A DNA stretch of 9,323 nt. Source: DATKMG01 sp035541995. GTDB taxonomy: Bacteria; Acidobacteriota; Terriglobia; Versatilivoradales; Versatilivoraceae. The stretch lies in the NCBI GenBank assembly GCA_035541995.1, contig DATKMG010000027.1:1-9323 (forward strand). Reading direction: 5' to 3'. Under the pieces are notes generated by a model, which worked only from the letters and a program-made list of their open reading frames with translations, had not been told where the DNA came from and did no database searches. Position 1 is the first letter of the stretch. The number at the start of each line of letters is the position of its first letter. The position numbers and the translations under genes are program-made. Positions 1-7,900 of this stretch are shown here, one piece after another.

Positions 1-1050
1 CGCCTCCGGCAAATGTCCGCATTCCTTAAGCGCCTTCGAGTAATCGAGGTAATTCGCCTCAGCGAAAGGTGCGACGGCGATGGCCCGTTCAAAATTCCTG
101 GACGCTTCTCCAGGGTTTCCTTCCCTCCAGTAGCACCAGGCCAACAGGTTGTAGACCGCGCCGTCAGAGGTGCCGGCATGGACCAGCTCCAACAGGATCT
201 GCCGGGCCTCTCCGTAGCGCCCCATTTTGTATCGGACCGATGCCAGGGCCTGCTTTAGGGCAGCAGGGTCAGGATATGTTTCAGCAATGGACTGGAGCAT
301 CCGTTCAGCCATTTCAAAATCCCCAGCTTGCGAAGCAATCCCGCTCCCTAGAAAGGCCGCTCCGGGTCCGGCGGAGGATTGTGACAGCTGGTTCAGAGCT
401 GCCCGGGCCTTGGCTTTGTTTCCCAGGTGATAATAAGAACGCGCCAGCGCCTGGAGGCTGTCCGGATGCTGGCGGCTGATACTGGAAGACGCCTCCAGCC
501 ACTTGATTGCCCCGGCATAGTCCCTGGATTTCTCGCTGGTCATCCCCACCAGATACATGGCCTCGAGATCCGCAGGATGGCGCTTGAGAACCGTAATGAG
601 ATTCGCCCTCGCTTCACGGAGTCTTCCCAACTGCAATTGGTTGGAAGCAAGATTCCGGCGAGTGTCTATGTCATTGGGCTCCAGTTCGAGGGCCTTGGCA
701 AAATACCGGCTGGACTCCTCCAATTTCCTCTGCATCCCCAGGACCCCTCCCAGGAGGGCCAGGAAGGAGGCATTTCGAGGGGCCGACTGGACCGCTTGCC
801 GCAGTTCCAATTCGGCTTCTCCCAACCTGCCCGCCTGCATGAGCTGAATCCCCCGGTCGGCATGCGCTTGAGCCTTGGCTTCAGCATCAGTAGATTGTGG
901 GAAAACCGGGTAGGCGAGCCCGTTTCCACTGAGTGGAAAAAAGAGGCAACAAGAAGCCAGCATGAAAAAGATTATTGTCATTTCGGAGCGAGACGATATC
1001 AAGACCCGAGGGTTCTCGGTTCGACTTCCTAAGAATGCTCCGTTTATCAT
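1..1050 (-). CDS. Exported TPR-repeat protein, C-terminus beyond the left edge
   Basis: The open frame starts at 1050 and is still open at base 1, giving 350 visible residues. A hydrophobic stretch at residues 25-48 (TIIFFMLASCCLFFPLSGNG) looks like an export signal. It contains LASC at 31-34, which fits a lipobox, although cleavage after GLA at residue 47 is also possible. From residue about 60 the chain is consecutive TPR-like helix pairs of about 34 residues, such as AGRLGEAELELRQAVQSAP and REARANLITVLKRHP, continuing to the edge as roughly eight repeats. TPR arrays mediate protein-protein contacts; no catalytic domain is visible and the partner is unknown. The start at 1050 is preferred because GGAG lies 7 bases upstream. 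An in-frame ATG at 981 has no Shine-Dalgarno but would give a shorter signal peptide. The gene follows the larger TPR gene after 102 bases, so co-transcription is likely. Confidence 0.88.
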   Translation of the reverse strand, partial: MINGAFLGSRTENPRVLISSRSEMTIIFFMLASCCLFFPLSGNGLAYPVFPQSTDAEAKAQAHADRGIQLMQAGRLGEAELELRQAVQSAPRNASFLALLGGVLGMQRKLEESSRYFAKALELEPNDIDTRRNLASNQLQLGRLREARANLITVLKRHPADLEAMYLVGMTSEKSRDYAGAIKWLEASSSISRQHPDSLQALARSYYHLGNKAKARAALNQLSQSSAGPGAAFLGSGIASQAGDFEMAERMLQSIAETYPDPAALKQALASVRYKMGRYGEARQILLELVHAGTSDGAVYNLLAWCYWREGNPGEASRNFERAIAVAPFAEANYLDYSKALKECGHLPEA

Positions 1051-1057
1051 TGGGGCG

Positions 1058-1061
1058 CTCC
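1058..1061 (-). promoter_or_regulatory. Shine-Dalgarno deciding the start of the left TPR gene
   Basis: GGAG on the minus strand sits 7 bases before ATG at 1050. The alternative in-frame ATG at 981 is preceded by a pyrimidine-rich stretch with no purine-rich ribosome-binding sequence. This is why the upstream start was chosen. Confidence 0.5.
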
Positions 1062-1088
1062 ACTGAATATCAACGGAGGAATGCCCTT

Positions 1089-1147
1089 GGAGACGGGATA
1101 CCCCCCGTCCCGTTCTTCCGAAGGCGCCACGGGGGCGCGGCGTCTCC
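1089..1147. repeat. Hairpin repeat, copy 1 (module A then B)
   Basis: On the plus strand, module A (1089-1112) begins GGAGACGGGA and ends CGTCCCG, forming a GACGGG/CCCGTC-type hairpin. Module B (1131-1147) reads GGGGGCGCGGCGTCTCC. GGAGACG at the left end and CGTCTCC at the right end are exact inverted repeats enclosing 45 bases. The same two modules occur at 4122-4167 on the opposite strand and in the opposite order, with module B identical over all 17 bases. It fills most of the 102-base gap between the two TPR genes and has no T-tract, so it is not a typical intrinsic terminator. A dispersed REP-like intergenic repeat is the best reading. Confidence 0.65.
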
Positions 1148-1152
1148 AGTCT

Positions 1153-3885
1153 TTACGGTTGTGGCTTGACCGTGGGCGGACTCACGGTGAACAAAAGACT
1201 GCGAATTGAAAGCGTCGTGTCAGCATCCTGCAAGTTTCCTTCCTGCAACCGGCGAGCCTCAGCCATTTCAGTTTTGGATTTCTCATCTTCGCCTAGAACT
1301 TGATAGGTAGCGCTCAGCAGGTAGTGGGCATTGTCCAGATCCGGTTTGAGTTTGATTGCAGTCATCAGATGCATCAACGCTGCTTGATAATCCTGATGGG
1401 CATAGGCAAATCTGCCCGCAAGAGTATGAAGGTAAGGGTCGTCTGGGCTCAACTGAAAGGCTTTAGAGATAACCCTGTCGAATTCTTCCCTGTCATCCGG
1501 TGTGCTATGCAGAATCGATTGGGCAAGGTAGTAGTAAGCTGAGGGATCAGTGGTCCCCAGGGCAACCGCATTCTCGAGCAGGGGTCTGGCCTCCTCAGAG
1601 CGCTGCTGGACTTCCAGGATAGAACCGTGAACTACATAAGGAAAATCCCACTCCGGCCATCGGGATTGCAGGCGGGTCAACGATTCTTTGGCCTCTTCGG
1701 GCTGTTTCGAGAGGTTCAGCGTAATAGCCTGGACCACGAGTAGTTCGGGAGCGTCTGGGAAGAGCTTCAAAGCCTGTACGAGCAGCTTTTGGGCCTGGTC
1801 ATAGGAGTAATGCTTGATGAGAAAAAGAGCTGCCTGAAAATAGAGATCGTAACGCGTCGGTGCCTTCTCAAGCGCGCGGTTCAAAGACTGGCTTGCCTCA
1901 GCAGGCAGGTCCAGAGCATCGAGGATCTGAGCCTGGAGCAGGAAGACATCGCCGTTGCGGGATGTTAGAGGAATCCTTTCCAGTTCATCGAGTCCTGCCC
2001 TTGGCCCTTCCAGGTGCAATTTAACGATAGCCAGGTTCATTCGCACCTCGACATTTGCTGAATCGGCGGCCACGAGGTCTTCAAGGAAGGGCCTGGCCGC
2101 CTGGTACTTCTCAAAATTCACCAATATCCGGGCGGATTCCACAAGATTTGCAGCATCTGTGCTGCTGGCCCTGACTTCGTCAAACTCCTTGAGGGCCTCG
2201 TCTACCTGCCCTTGCTGCAACAAGGCTCCACCTAAGCGAACCCGCAGACTCATATCGCTGGGAAACTGCAACACCATCTGCCGAAGATTGGCCACATAGC
2301 GGACTTGTTGTTCCTGCGGAGGCAGATTCAGGTAGTCGTAAAATGAGGCCTGGGGGGAATGTGGCTTTTTGGCATCGCCAAGCGTCTGCAGACGGGCTAG
2401 AACCTGTTCCAGATCCACGTTTCGTCCCAGTTTGCGCAGAGCGCGGCTATACTGAACAAGGATATTCACATCTTCGGGTGCCAGGTCAGTAGCTTGTTTC
2501 AACACCCTATAGGCTTCCTGGGTTCGACCCAATTGCAGATAGGCGCGCCCCAGCTGGCCCAGGGCTTGCGGATTGTTGGGCTGCTGCTCCAGGAAGAGCT
2601 GAAGGTCGGCGATGGCCTCAGACGGCCGCCCCTGCTGAACCAAGAACATACCTCGGGCTAAGCGGGCCTCCCGCAGATGAGTATCCAGCTTTAAAGCCTG
2701 GTTGATATGCAGGAGTGCTCTATCACCATCGTGTTCTCTATCACGGAGCGATTCACCCACGGCCAACTGGTAAAATCCCAAAGGATCTTCTGGATGTTTC
2801 TGAACATACCATTCCAGGTCCTTTAGCCCTTCTTCCAGCGTGGCACGCCAGCCATTGCGCACCCGTGCGTAACCTCGTTCGCGCCGAACCACATCGTCAT
2901 TGGGCCTTAGTTTGAGGTAATCATCGTAAGCCCGGGCTTGGTCGCCATAGAAGTTCAATTTTTCCGAGCTGTCTGCCAGCGACAGCAAGATCTCGCCACG
3001 ATCAGGCGCCAGTTTCCGGGCTTTGACCAGTAGGACAATGGCTGAAGCGTGATCCCCCTTTTCGGCGTAAACTCGCGCCAATCCCACAAGGGCGTCCACC
3101 TCTTCCGGTCGTTGCTTGAGGGCGGCTTGAAACACCTCTTCTGCCCTGTTCAGATGGCCAGCACGGTCCGCGGCCAGGCCCAGGTTAATGAGAATGTCGA
3201 AACTGGTGGGAGCAGCCTCTAGAGCCAGGTTAAAAGCCTTCTCCGCCTCGGCGTACCGCTCCATGGCCACATAGGCGATACCGAGTGAGAAGGCCAGTCT
3301 CGGATCCCCGGGGGCCTGCTTCAGGATTTCTTGAATCAGACTGTCGGCCTGAGATTTCTGTCCCGCCCAATAAAGAGCTTGTGCCTTCAGGATCTGTATG
3401 GGTACAGCCGATTGTTCTGCCTCAGGCAGACGGCCCAGGTAAACCAACGCCTCCTGCCCTTTCTTTTTCTTTACGCTCAAATCGGCCAATTGCAGATTGG
3501 CGTTGACGTGCCGGGGTTCGGCCGCGATGACCCGCAGAAATGCACTTCGCGCCTGGTCCGTCATTCCTCGCGCCAGGAAGTGGTTGCCCACATTGTTGTT
3601 TAAAGAGGCTGAACCGGGAGCTAGCTTCAGGGCCTGCTGGTAGACCGTCTCGGCTTCCTCGTATTTTTTCTGGGAATCCAACACGGCACCCAACAGGCTC
3701 ATGGCTCGTACATCTCGCGGGTGATTTTCGAGAATCTGCTTCAATTGCTGTTCTGCCTTCTGATACTCACCCGCTTTGAAGGCAGTAGTGATCTGTTCAT
3801 AAATGGAAGGAGGAATCCCCGTCTGAGCCTCCAGGGGGACAGAAATCAGCAATAAGACAGCGGTCAATTGGCAAAGATAACGCAT
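1153..3885 (-). CDS. Large secreted TPR-repeat protein (910 aa)
   Basis: The product starts MRYLCQLTAVLLLISVPLEA, a typical signal peptide with likely cleavage after LEA at residue 20, so it is exported to the periplasm or envelope. The rest is almost entirely TPR units: a first block at about residues 25-500 (for example YQKAEQQLKQILENHP, YEEAETVYQQALKLAP, YAEAEKAFNLALEAAP), a less regular linker near 500-530 rich in Pro and Gln, and a second block at about 530-885. The tail (residues 886-910) is not TPR and ends in a Pro-rich stretch. No enzyme domain is seen; the family role is scaffolding or protein binding, with partners unknown. The frame stays open upstream to 4101, but that part crosses repeat DNA and would put the signal peptide at residue 73, so 3885 is chosen. 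GAAAG 4 bases before the ATG is a weak Shine-Dalgarno. The array resembles TPR proteins of exopolysaccharide/exosortase loci (PrsT-like), but nothing nearby supports that role. Confidence 0.93.
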   Translation of the reverse strand: MRYLCQLTAVLLLISVPLEAQTGIPPSIYEQITTAFKAGEYQKAEQQLKQILENHPRDVRAMSLLGAVLDSQKKYEEAETVYQQALKLAPGSASLNNNVGNHFLARGMTDQARSAFLRVIAAEPRHVNANLQLADLSVKKKKGQEALVYLGRLPEAEQSAVPIQILKAQALYWAGQKSQADSLIQEILKQAPGDPRLAFSLGIAYVAMERYAEAEKAFNLALEAAPTSFDILINLGLAADRAGHLNRAEEVFQAALKQRPEEVDALVGLARVYAEKGDHASAIVLLVKARKLAPDRGEILLSLADSSEKLNFYGDQARAYDDYLKLRPNDDVVRRERGYARVRNGWRATLEEGLKDLEWYVQKHPEDPLGFYQLAVGESLRDREHDGDRALLHINQALKLDTHLREARLARGMFLVQQGRPSEAIADLQLFLEQQPNNPQALGQLGRAYLQLGRTQEAYRVLKQATDLAPEDVNILVQYSRALRKLGRNVDLEQVLARLQTLGDAKKPHSPQASFYDYLNLPPQEQQVRYVANLRQMVLQFPSDMSLRVRLGGALLQQGQVDEALKEFDEVRASSTDAANLVESARILVNFEKYQAARPFLEDLVAADSANVEVRMNLAIVKLHLEGPRAGLDELERIPLTSRNGDVFLLQAQILDALDLPAEASQSLNRALEKAPTRYDLYFQAALFLIKHYSYDQAQKLLVQALKLFPDAPELLVVQAITLNLSKQPEEAKESLTRLQSRWPEWDFPYVVHGSILEVQQRSEEARPLLENAVALGTTDPSAYYYLAQSILHSTPDDREEFDRVISKAFQLSPDDPYLHTLAGRFAYAHQDYQAALMHLMTAIKLKPDLDNAHYLLSATYQVLGEDEKSKTEMAEARRLQEGNLQDADTTLSIRSLLFTVSPPTVKPQP

Positions 3886-3973
3886 TGCGCTTTCTAGTGA
3901 CCAGACATACACCCTTGGCCAAGAAGAGACTTCGTAATAGTGGGCCATGACCTTTTTCAAGTTCACCACCGCC

Positions 3974-4089
3974 GATGAAAATGACGGCCCTGGGGAGACT
4001 GTGGGAGCCGATCTCCGAGCGGCGACCAATTTGGACACGGAGGTCGCGGCGCAGGAGCGCTGCTCCCACATTAAAACCGCATTTTCATC
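3974..4089. repeat. 116-base nested inverted repeat, MITE- or REPIN-like
   Basis: Perfect 10-base terminal inverted repeats (GATGAAAATG at 3974-3983, CATTTTCATC at 4080-4089) enclose a second, longer imperfect inverted repeat. Its left arm is 4000-4027, starting TGTGGGAGC and ending GGCGACC; its right arm is 4042-4070, starting GGTCGCGG and ending GCTCCCACA. Both symmetries centre near 4032-4035. It has no coding capacity of its own. It resembles non-autonomous palindromic elements, but no mobilising transposase is present in the window. Confidence 0.65.
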
Positions 4090-4121
4090 AAAGTGCCCCA
4101 TGACCTTTCAGGCGCACGAGG

Positions 4122-4167
4122 CGGGACGAGGGCGTCCCGTCTCCAGCCATGGAGACGCCGCGCCCCC
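4122..4167. repeat. Hairpin repeat, copy 2 (module B then A on the minus strand)
   Basis: Two adjacent perfect stems are present. CGGGACG (4122-4128) pairs with CGTCCCG (4133-4139) around loop AGGG. CGTCTCC (4138-4144) can pair with GGAGACG (4151-4157) around a 6-base loop, so the two overlap by two bases and may be alternatives. GGAGACGCCGCGCCCCC at 4151-4167 is the exact reverse complement of module B at 1131-1147. Confidence 0.7.
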
Positions 4168-4192
4168 GCAGCGCCCGTGAAAACCGCATTTT

Positions 4193-4398
4193 TAAAACAG
4201 CATGAACACAACCTGAATCTGCAATCACGTCAGAGCGCAGCACATACCCCAGCTCGAATCATCTCTGATTATACTATCGTAAGGCGACAGTTGTCAGACC
4301 TGGTAAATCGTGAGGGTACAATCAAGACTGGCGGGCAGCGAGGAATCGCAGAGTTGTTCCCTATGGCCAACAATAGAATCTGACCGATGTTTAAGACT
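4193..4398. other. Intergenic stretch with the TPR promoter
   Basis: This 206-base stretch between the modular repeat and the large symmetric element has lower GC than its surroundings. Apart from the promoter at 4268-4297 no repeat or credible gene was found here. Short plus-strand open frames that cross it are interrupted readings through repeat DNA, with no ribosome-binding site or recognisable protein. Confidence 0.5.
4268..4297 (-). promoter_or_regulatory. Sigma70-like promoter for the TPR gene pair
   Basis: On the minus strand CTGACA (4297-4292; five of six match TTGACA) is followed after 18 bases by a perfect TATAAT (4273-4268). Transcription would start near 4261 and run toward the TPR gene at 3885, leaving a leader of about 375 bases that contains the modular repeat. 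A short dyad GACA-GT-TGTC (4286-4295) overlaps the -35 region and could be an operator. A weaker TTGAAA/TATTAC pair with only 15 bases of spacing lies at 3960-3934, closer to the gene. Confidence 0.55.
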
Positions 4399-4672
4399 CC
4401 GGGCCGCGCAGCGGCTCGGTGAATTTAGGCCGGCCTTTCAAGGCCGGCACCAGAGCCCGAACATACCACCTCGTCGCGTCGCGACGGGTGACGCAGACCG
4501 GATCGTATTCGAAGCCATGAGCGCTATAGAATCACCAATCAATCTCCCGAAAGGTCTCTTGCCGTCGCCCACCCATCCTTCCGTCAATCGTCGCTATGCG
4601 ACGTGCCTGCATTTGGACCTATGTTGCCGGCCTTGAAAGGCCGGCCTAAAGGCACACGGCCGCCATGCGGCC
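4399..4672. repeat. Large symmetric element: three hairpins, spacer, same three hairpins inverted
   Basis: Left half: hairpin CCGGGCCGC/GCGGCTCGG (4399-4419), palindrome GCCGGCCTTTCAAGGCCGGC (4429-4448), hairpin CGTCGC/GCGACG (4472-4486). The right half repeats these in reverse order and orientation: CGTCGC/GCGACG (4589-4603), the palindrome (4626-4645), GGCCGC/GCGGCC (4658-4672). The palindrome with its flank is identical for about 26 bases between halves. The 3-base hairpin loops differ (GTC against TAT, GCA against CAT) although the stems are kept. A spacer of about 100 bases (4487-4588) separates the halves. The layout matches a REPIN, that is, two REP-like units in inverted orientation; no protein is encoded. 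Confidence 0.75.
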
Positions 4673-4834
4673 ACAAAATGTCAAAACTCCAAAGGGTAGT
4701 CCCTCAAAGCGGACAACCCTGGGCTGTTGAATCCATCCCCTTCGGGGAAGAAGCGGAAATTTGTGGGAACACAAAAAAAGACACGGTGAATGTAAGGAAA
4801 GCGTCCACCGTGGCCGTCAATACGGGAATACGTC
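4673..4834. other. Intergenic stretch with several short hairpins
   Basis: Small perfect stems occur at 4693-4704 (AGGG-TAGT-CCCT), 4736-4748 (TCCCC-TTC-GGGGA) and 4804-4812 (CCAC-C-GTGG). No credible gene is seen. A plus-strand open frame from 4603 crosses this stretch and then overlaps the receptor 3' end antisense; it has no protein-like features. The stretch probably continues the repeat-rich spacer. Confidence 0.4.
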
Positions 4835-4871
4835 GGGTGTCAGATCCGGCTTTCCACCGGACCTGGCACCC
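4835..4871 (-). terminator. Terminator-like hairpin downstream of the receptor gene
   Basis: GGGTGTCAGATCCGG (4835-4849) and CCGGACCTGGCACCC (4857-4871) form a 15-pair stem with one mismatch and one wobble pair around a 7-base loop. It lies 36 bases past the receptor stop codon. No T-run follows on the minus strand, so it could equally be a dispersed palindromic repeat that blocks 3' exonucleases. Confidence 0.4.
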
Positions 4872-4879
4872 GATTGAGT

Positions 4880-4906
4880 GCAGGACCCTCAATAAAGGGC
4901 ACCTGC
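4880..4906 (-). terminator. Stem-loop immediately after the receptor stop codon
   Basis: GCAGG (4880-4884) pairs with CCTGC (4902-4906), and CCCT (4886-4889) with AGGG (4896-4899), giving a 9-pair stem with a small internal bulge and a 6-base loop. It begins one base past the stop codon at 4908-4910. It has no T-tract; together with the hairpin at 4835-4871 it may end the receptor transcript. Confidence 0.35.
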
Positions 4907-4907
4907 G

Positions 4908-7900
4908 TCAGAAGATGAACTTCAAAGCCATCTGCACCTCCCGTGCAGGCCCGCAGGTGCTTTGGACCTGGCCAAAACTACCCCCGTTCAACGTGGTGTC
5001 CGGACCACAGAAAATGGGGGTGTTGAAGGCGTTATAGAACTCGGCCCGGAACTGGAGGGCCATCCCTTCACGCAGCGCCGCGAGCGAGAAGTTCTTAAAA
5101 AGTGAAAGGTTGGCACTCTTGATCCCTGGTGTCCGGACCGAACCGACAACTCGCGGGGCAGTCCCGATGGCATATGGCGCAGGTGTGACAACGGCGTCAG
5201 GATTGGCAAAATACTGGTCCATCCAATTGGCGCCGTCGTTCTTCGTCAAAGTCCCTGTCAGGCTGGGGCGTTGACTGCCGTATGTGGGCAGGTTGGTGCC
5301 ACCGCTAAGACCCAACCCCATCGGGAACCCCTGAGAAAACCTCCAGATCCCATTGGTCTGCCAGCCTCCCAGGAGGCTATCGAGCATCGAATTCCAGCCA
5401 CTCCCGATGGCCTTGCCCTTGCCGATGGGGAGTTGATAGACGTAACTGATGTTCAAGACCTGGGGAATGTCATACTGGGAGAGCGAACGCTCCAGATAGT
5501 ACTTGTTGGGATCCTGAAGACTGGTGGAACCTCCCAGCCACACCGTTCCACCGTGAGCCACGGAAGCATCGTCAATGGACTTGCTGAACGTGTAGTTGGC
5601 AAGCAGTTGGAGCCCGTGTGACATACGCTTCTCAACGCGCAATTGGAAGGCATGGTAGATGGAGTTGGCAGATGGAAACGCAATCACCGAGAAGCCGTCG
5701 AATTGCGGGTAGGGGAGCATGAGATGGTAGGCGCTAATGGTGTCGCCCCCCAGCGACCTGTCCCCAGGGATCTGCCCGTAAAACGGATTGGGGACTTTTG
5801 TGTTCAAGGCCGAAATCTGGTCCAGGTTGTAACTCTCAATCTGAGGTCCCAGAATGTCGTAATTTCCAGCTCCCCCGAAGTACAGGTGGGTGCCTTTCTT
5901 CCCTACATAGTTGGCATCCACCAGGATCTGGCCAGGCAGTTCATGCTGGAACCCGTAGCTCCAGGTCTGCTCATAAGGGATGGAAGTCAGGAGGCGGTTT
6001 GGACCGCTGATTCCGTTCCCCACCTGAGTCAATGCGCCCTCGGAGGAACCCGGCGGCGTAGTTGTAACTCCGTACGGCCAGGGGTTGCCGATTCGCCCCC
6101 AGGGTGTTGCGCCATCATTATTGTAAGTGGTTATCCAGTTCGTGGTGGCATCAAAACCGGTATAGCCTCCTCCCCCGGTTCCCGCGGCAGTGCTGAGGGG
6201 AATCGAATAGAAGATCCCATACCCGCCCCGCATCACTGTCTTCTCCTTCAGCTTGTAGGCGAACCCGAACCGCGGTCCCCAGTTGTTCTTGTCCCAACCG
6301 TAGTTGTGCCGATTGTTATTGTCGGGAAACCCCAGCCCCCCCGTCAGGTTTGGGAACTCCGGAACATTGAGGGGCGACTTCACATTCGGGTCAAGATAGC
6401 TCATCCGGTTGTACCGCTCAGTACGCGGGGTTTCGAGGTCATAACGGATTCCCAGGTTCAAGGTCAACTTGTCGTTGACCCGCCAGTTGTCTTGCGTATA
6501 ACCGGCTATCTGGTGACTGGTGGTGCTGAGCCAGGCAGGGACTTCGTATTCTCCCCATCCCGTGCCTACACCGGTCAGAAAGCTGGCCATGGCGTCACCG
6601 CCACTACCGGCCTGGGGTGTTCGAGAGACCCCGCTGAAATAGTAGTAAAACAGTCCCGCTGGAGCTCCCGGCTGCACAAAGTTGTTCTGGTGAACACGCC
6701 ATTCTCCGCCGAACTTCAGGTCATGGCGTCCCTTTATCTTGCTCAAACTCCCTATGAGGTGGTAAGTCTGAGGCGCCTCCCGCAGAATGCCCCAGGGTTG
6801 CGAACCGATGTTGTTCAAGGGGCCTGCGACTTTGTAATCGTTAATTCTGACTGCTGGAGACGCTTGGATTCCAGATGCGTCGATGTAGGAGGGCATTCCC
6901 AGAAGCTCTGAGGCGGTTTGATTGGCGACAGCCATGCGGTCCTTGCTATCGCTGTAATTCCTCGAGAACCCTAAGGATACCGTCAACAACGTGGTCGGGC
7001 TGAATGTCCGGTTGTAGCTCAAAGCAAACAGGTTGGTGTGACCGATCCCTCCCCCGTTGTTGGTCGCGTCCAGAACATTCCCAAACGCGTTTCCGCCGGT
7101 GGTGGTATTGTATGCCTGGGAAAACTTGCCATTGATCCGGGATTTGTCGCTTATGTTGTAATCGATCTTGATATCATACTGGTCGTTATTGCTGCGGTCA
7201 GACCCGTTGCCCAGCCAGTTATCATACCGATCGTAATTGGGGGAGCCCACGTTCTGGTTGGGATCGGGGAAGTACGACATCATCTTAAAAGCCACCGGGT
7301 CAATCAGGTTCCCGGCCTGGATGGGAAGCTGACCGGGTGTGCCAATCAGCTTGGGATTGCCCGGGCTAATATAGGTGGCCATGTTGTTATAGGGGATGAA
7401 CTTGGTGCGTAGAGCTCCTCCCAACGAGTCATCATACGCTCCGGAGTATGGATCCCACAGCTGTTGTGTTGCGTCTTTGCACATGCCGGTTGAATCGAAG
7501 CCCGCCGTGCACAATTCCCCGAAGTCCCCCTTCTTCTCGGCTGGACTGGGGACGCCCGCGGTGTAGGTTTGTGCATGGATGTCGCGAACCCCTTCGTAGC
7601 TGCCGAAGAAGAACAACTTGTCCTTGATGATGGGTCCGCCCACAGTAGCGCCAAAATCGTTGTAGCGCCGGGCCGCCAGCTGTCCTCCCCCGGCATTGCT
7701 GAACCAGTCGTTAGCCGTCAGCACATTGTTGCGAATGAAGTCGTAAGCCGTGCCGTGGAGCGTATTGGTTCCACCGCGTGTGACCACGTTCATGACCGTT
7801 GCGCCGGTGAAGCCGATATCCGCGCTGAAGTTCGACTGTTGCACTTTGAACTCCTGCACGGAGTCCACCGAGGGTGTGTAAAGCGGGGTCTGAATGCCGC

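Larger units (their letters stand above)
3939..4192 (-). repeat. Two-unit modular tandem repeat with different hairpin inserts
   Basis: Read on the minus strand, each unit opens with AAAATGCGGTTTT (4192-4180 and 4085-4073, identical over 13 bases). Each closes with a copy of AAAGGTCATGGSSCACT (4108-4092 and 3955-3939, 15 of 17 bases identical). Between these shared ends the inserts differ. Unit 1 carries the GGAGACG/CGTCCCG hairpins (4122-4167); unit 2 carries a long GTGGGAGC inverted repeat (4000-4070). The array lies between a likely promoter (4268-4297) and the TPR start at 3885, so it would be transcribed as leader RNA. The two halves are clearly related in sequence; their function is unknown. 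Confidence 0.7.

Noticed and set aside
427..1032. Plus-strand open frame of 201 codons
   Set aside because: It is antisense to the left TPR gene; the minus-strand reading gives clear TPR repeats and this one does not.
3886..4101. N-terminal extension of the large TPR protein
   Set aside because: It would be encoded by hairpin repeats and would bury a good signal peptide 72 residues inside the protein.
3939..4672. Possible CRISPR array or tandem-repeat locus
   Set aside because: The repeats are palindromic, differ in length and content, and are not separated by uniform spacers; no cas gene is present.
4399..4672. Possible insertion sequence with terminal inverted repeats
   Set aside because: The interior is about 100 bases without a coding frame, and each arm is itself made of hairpins, which fits a REPIN-like element better than an insertion sequence.
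4603..5037. Plus-strand open frame of 144 codons in the gap and receptor 3' end
   Set aside because: It begins inside the symmetric repeat and ends antisense to the receptor. The composition is that of translated repeat DNA, with no domain or ribosome-binding site.
5643..6911. Plus-strand open frame of 422 codons
   Set aside because: It lies wholly antisense to the receptor coding region, whose protein is clearly conserved. Its own translation has no recognisable domain and it has no convincing ribosome-binding site.
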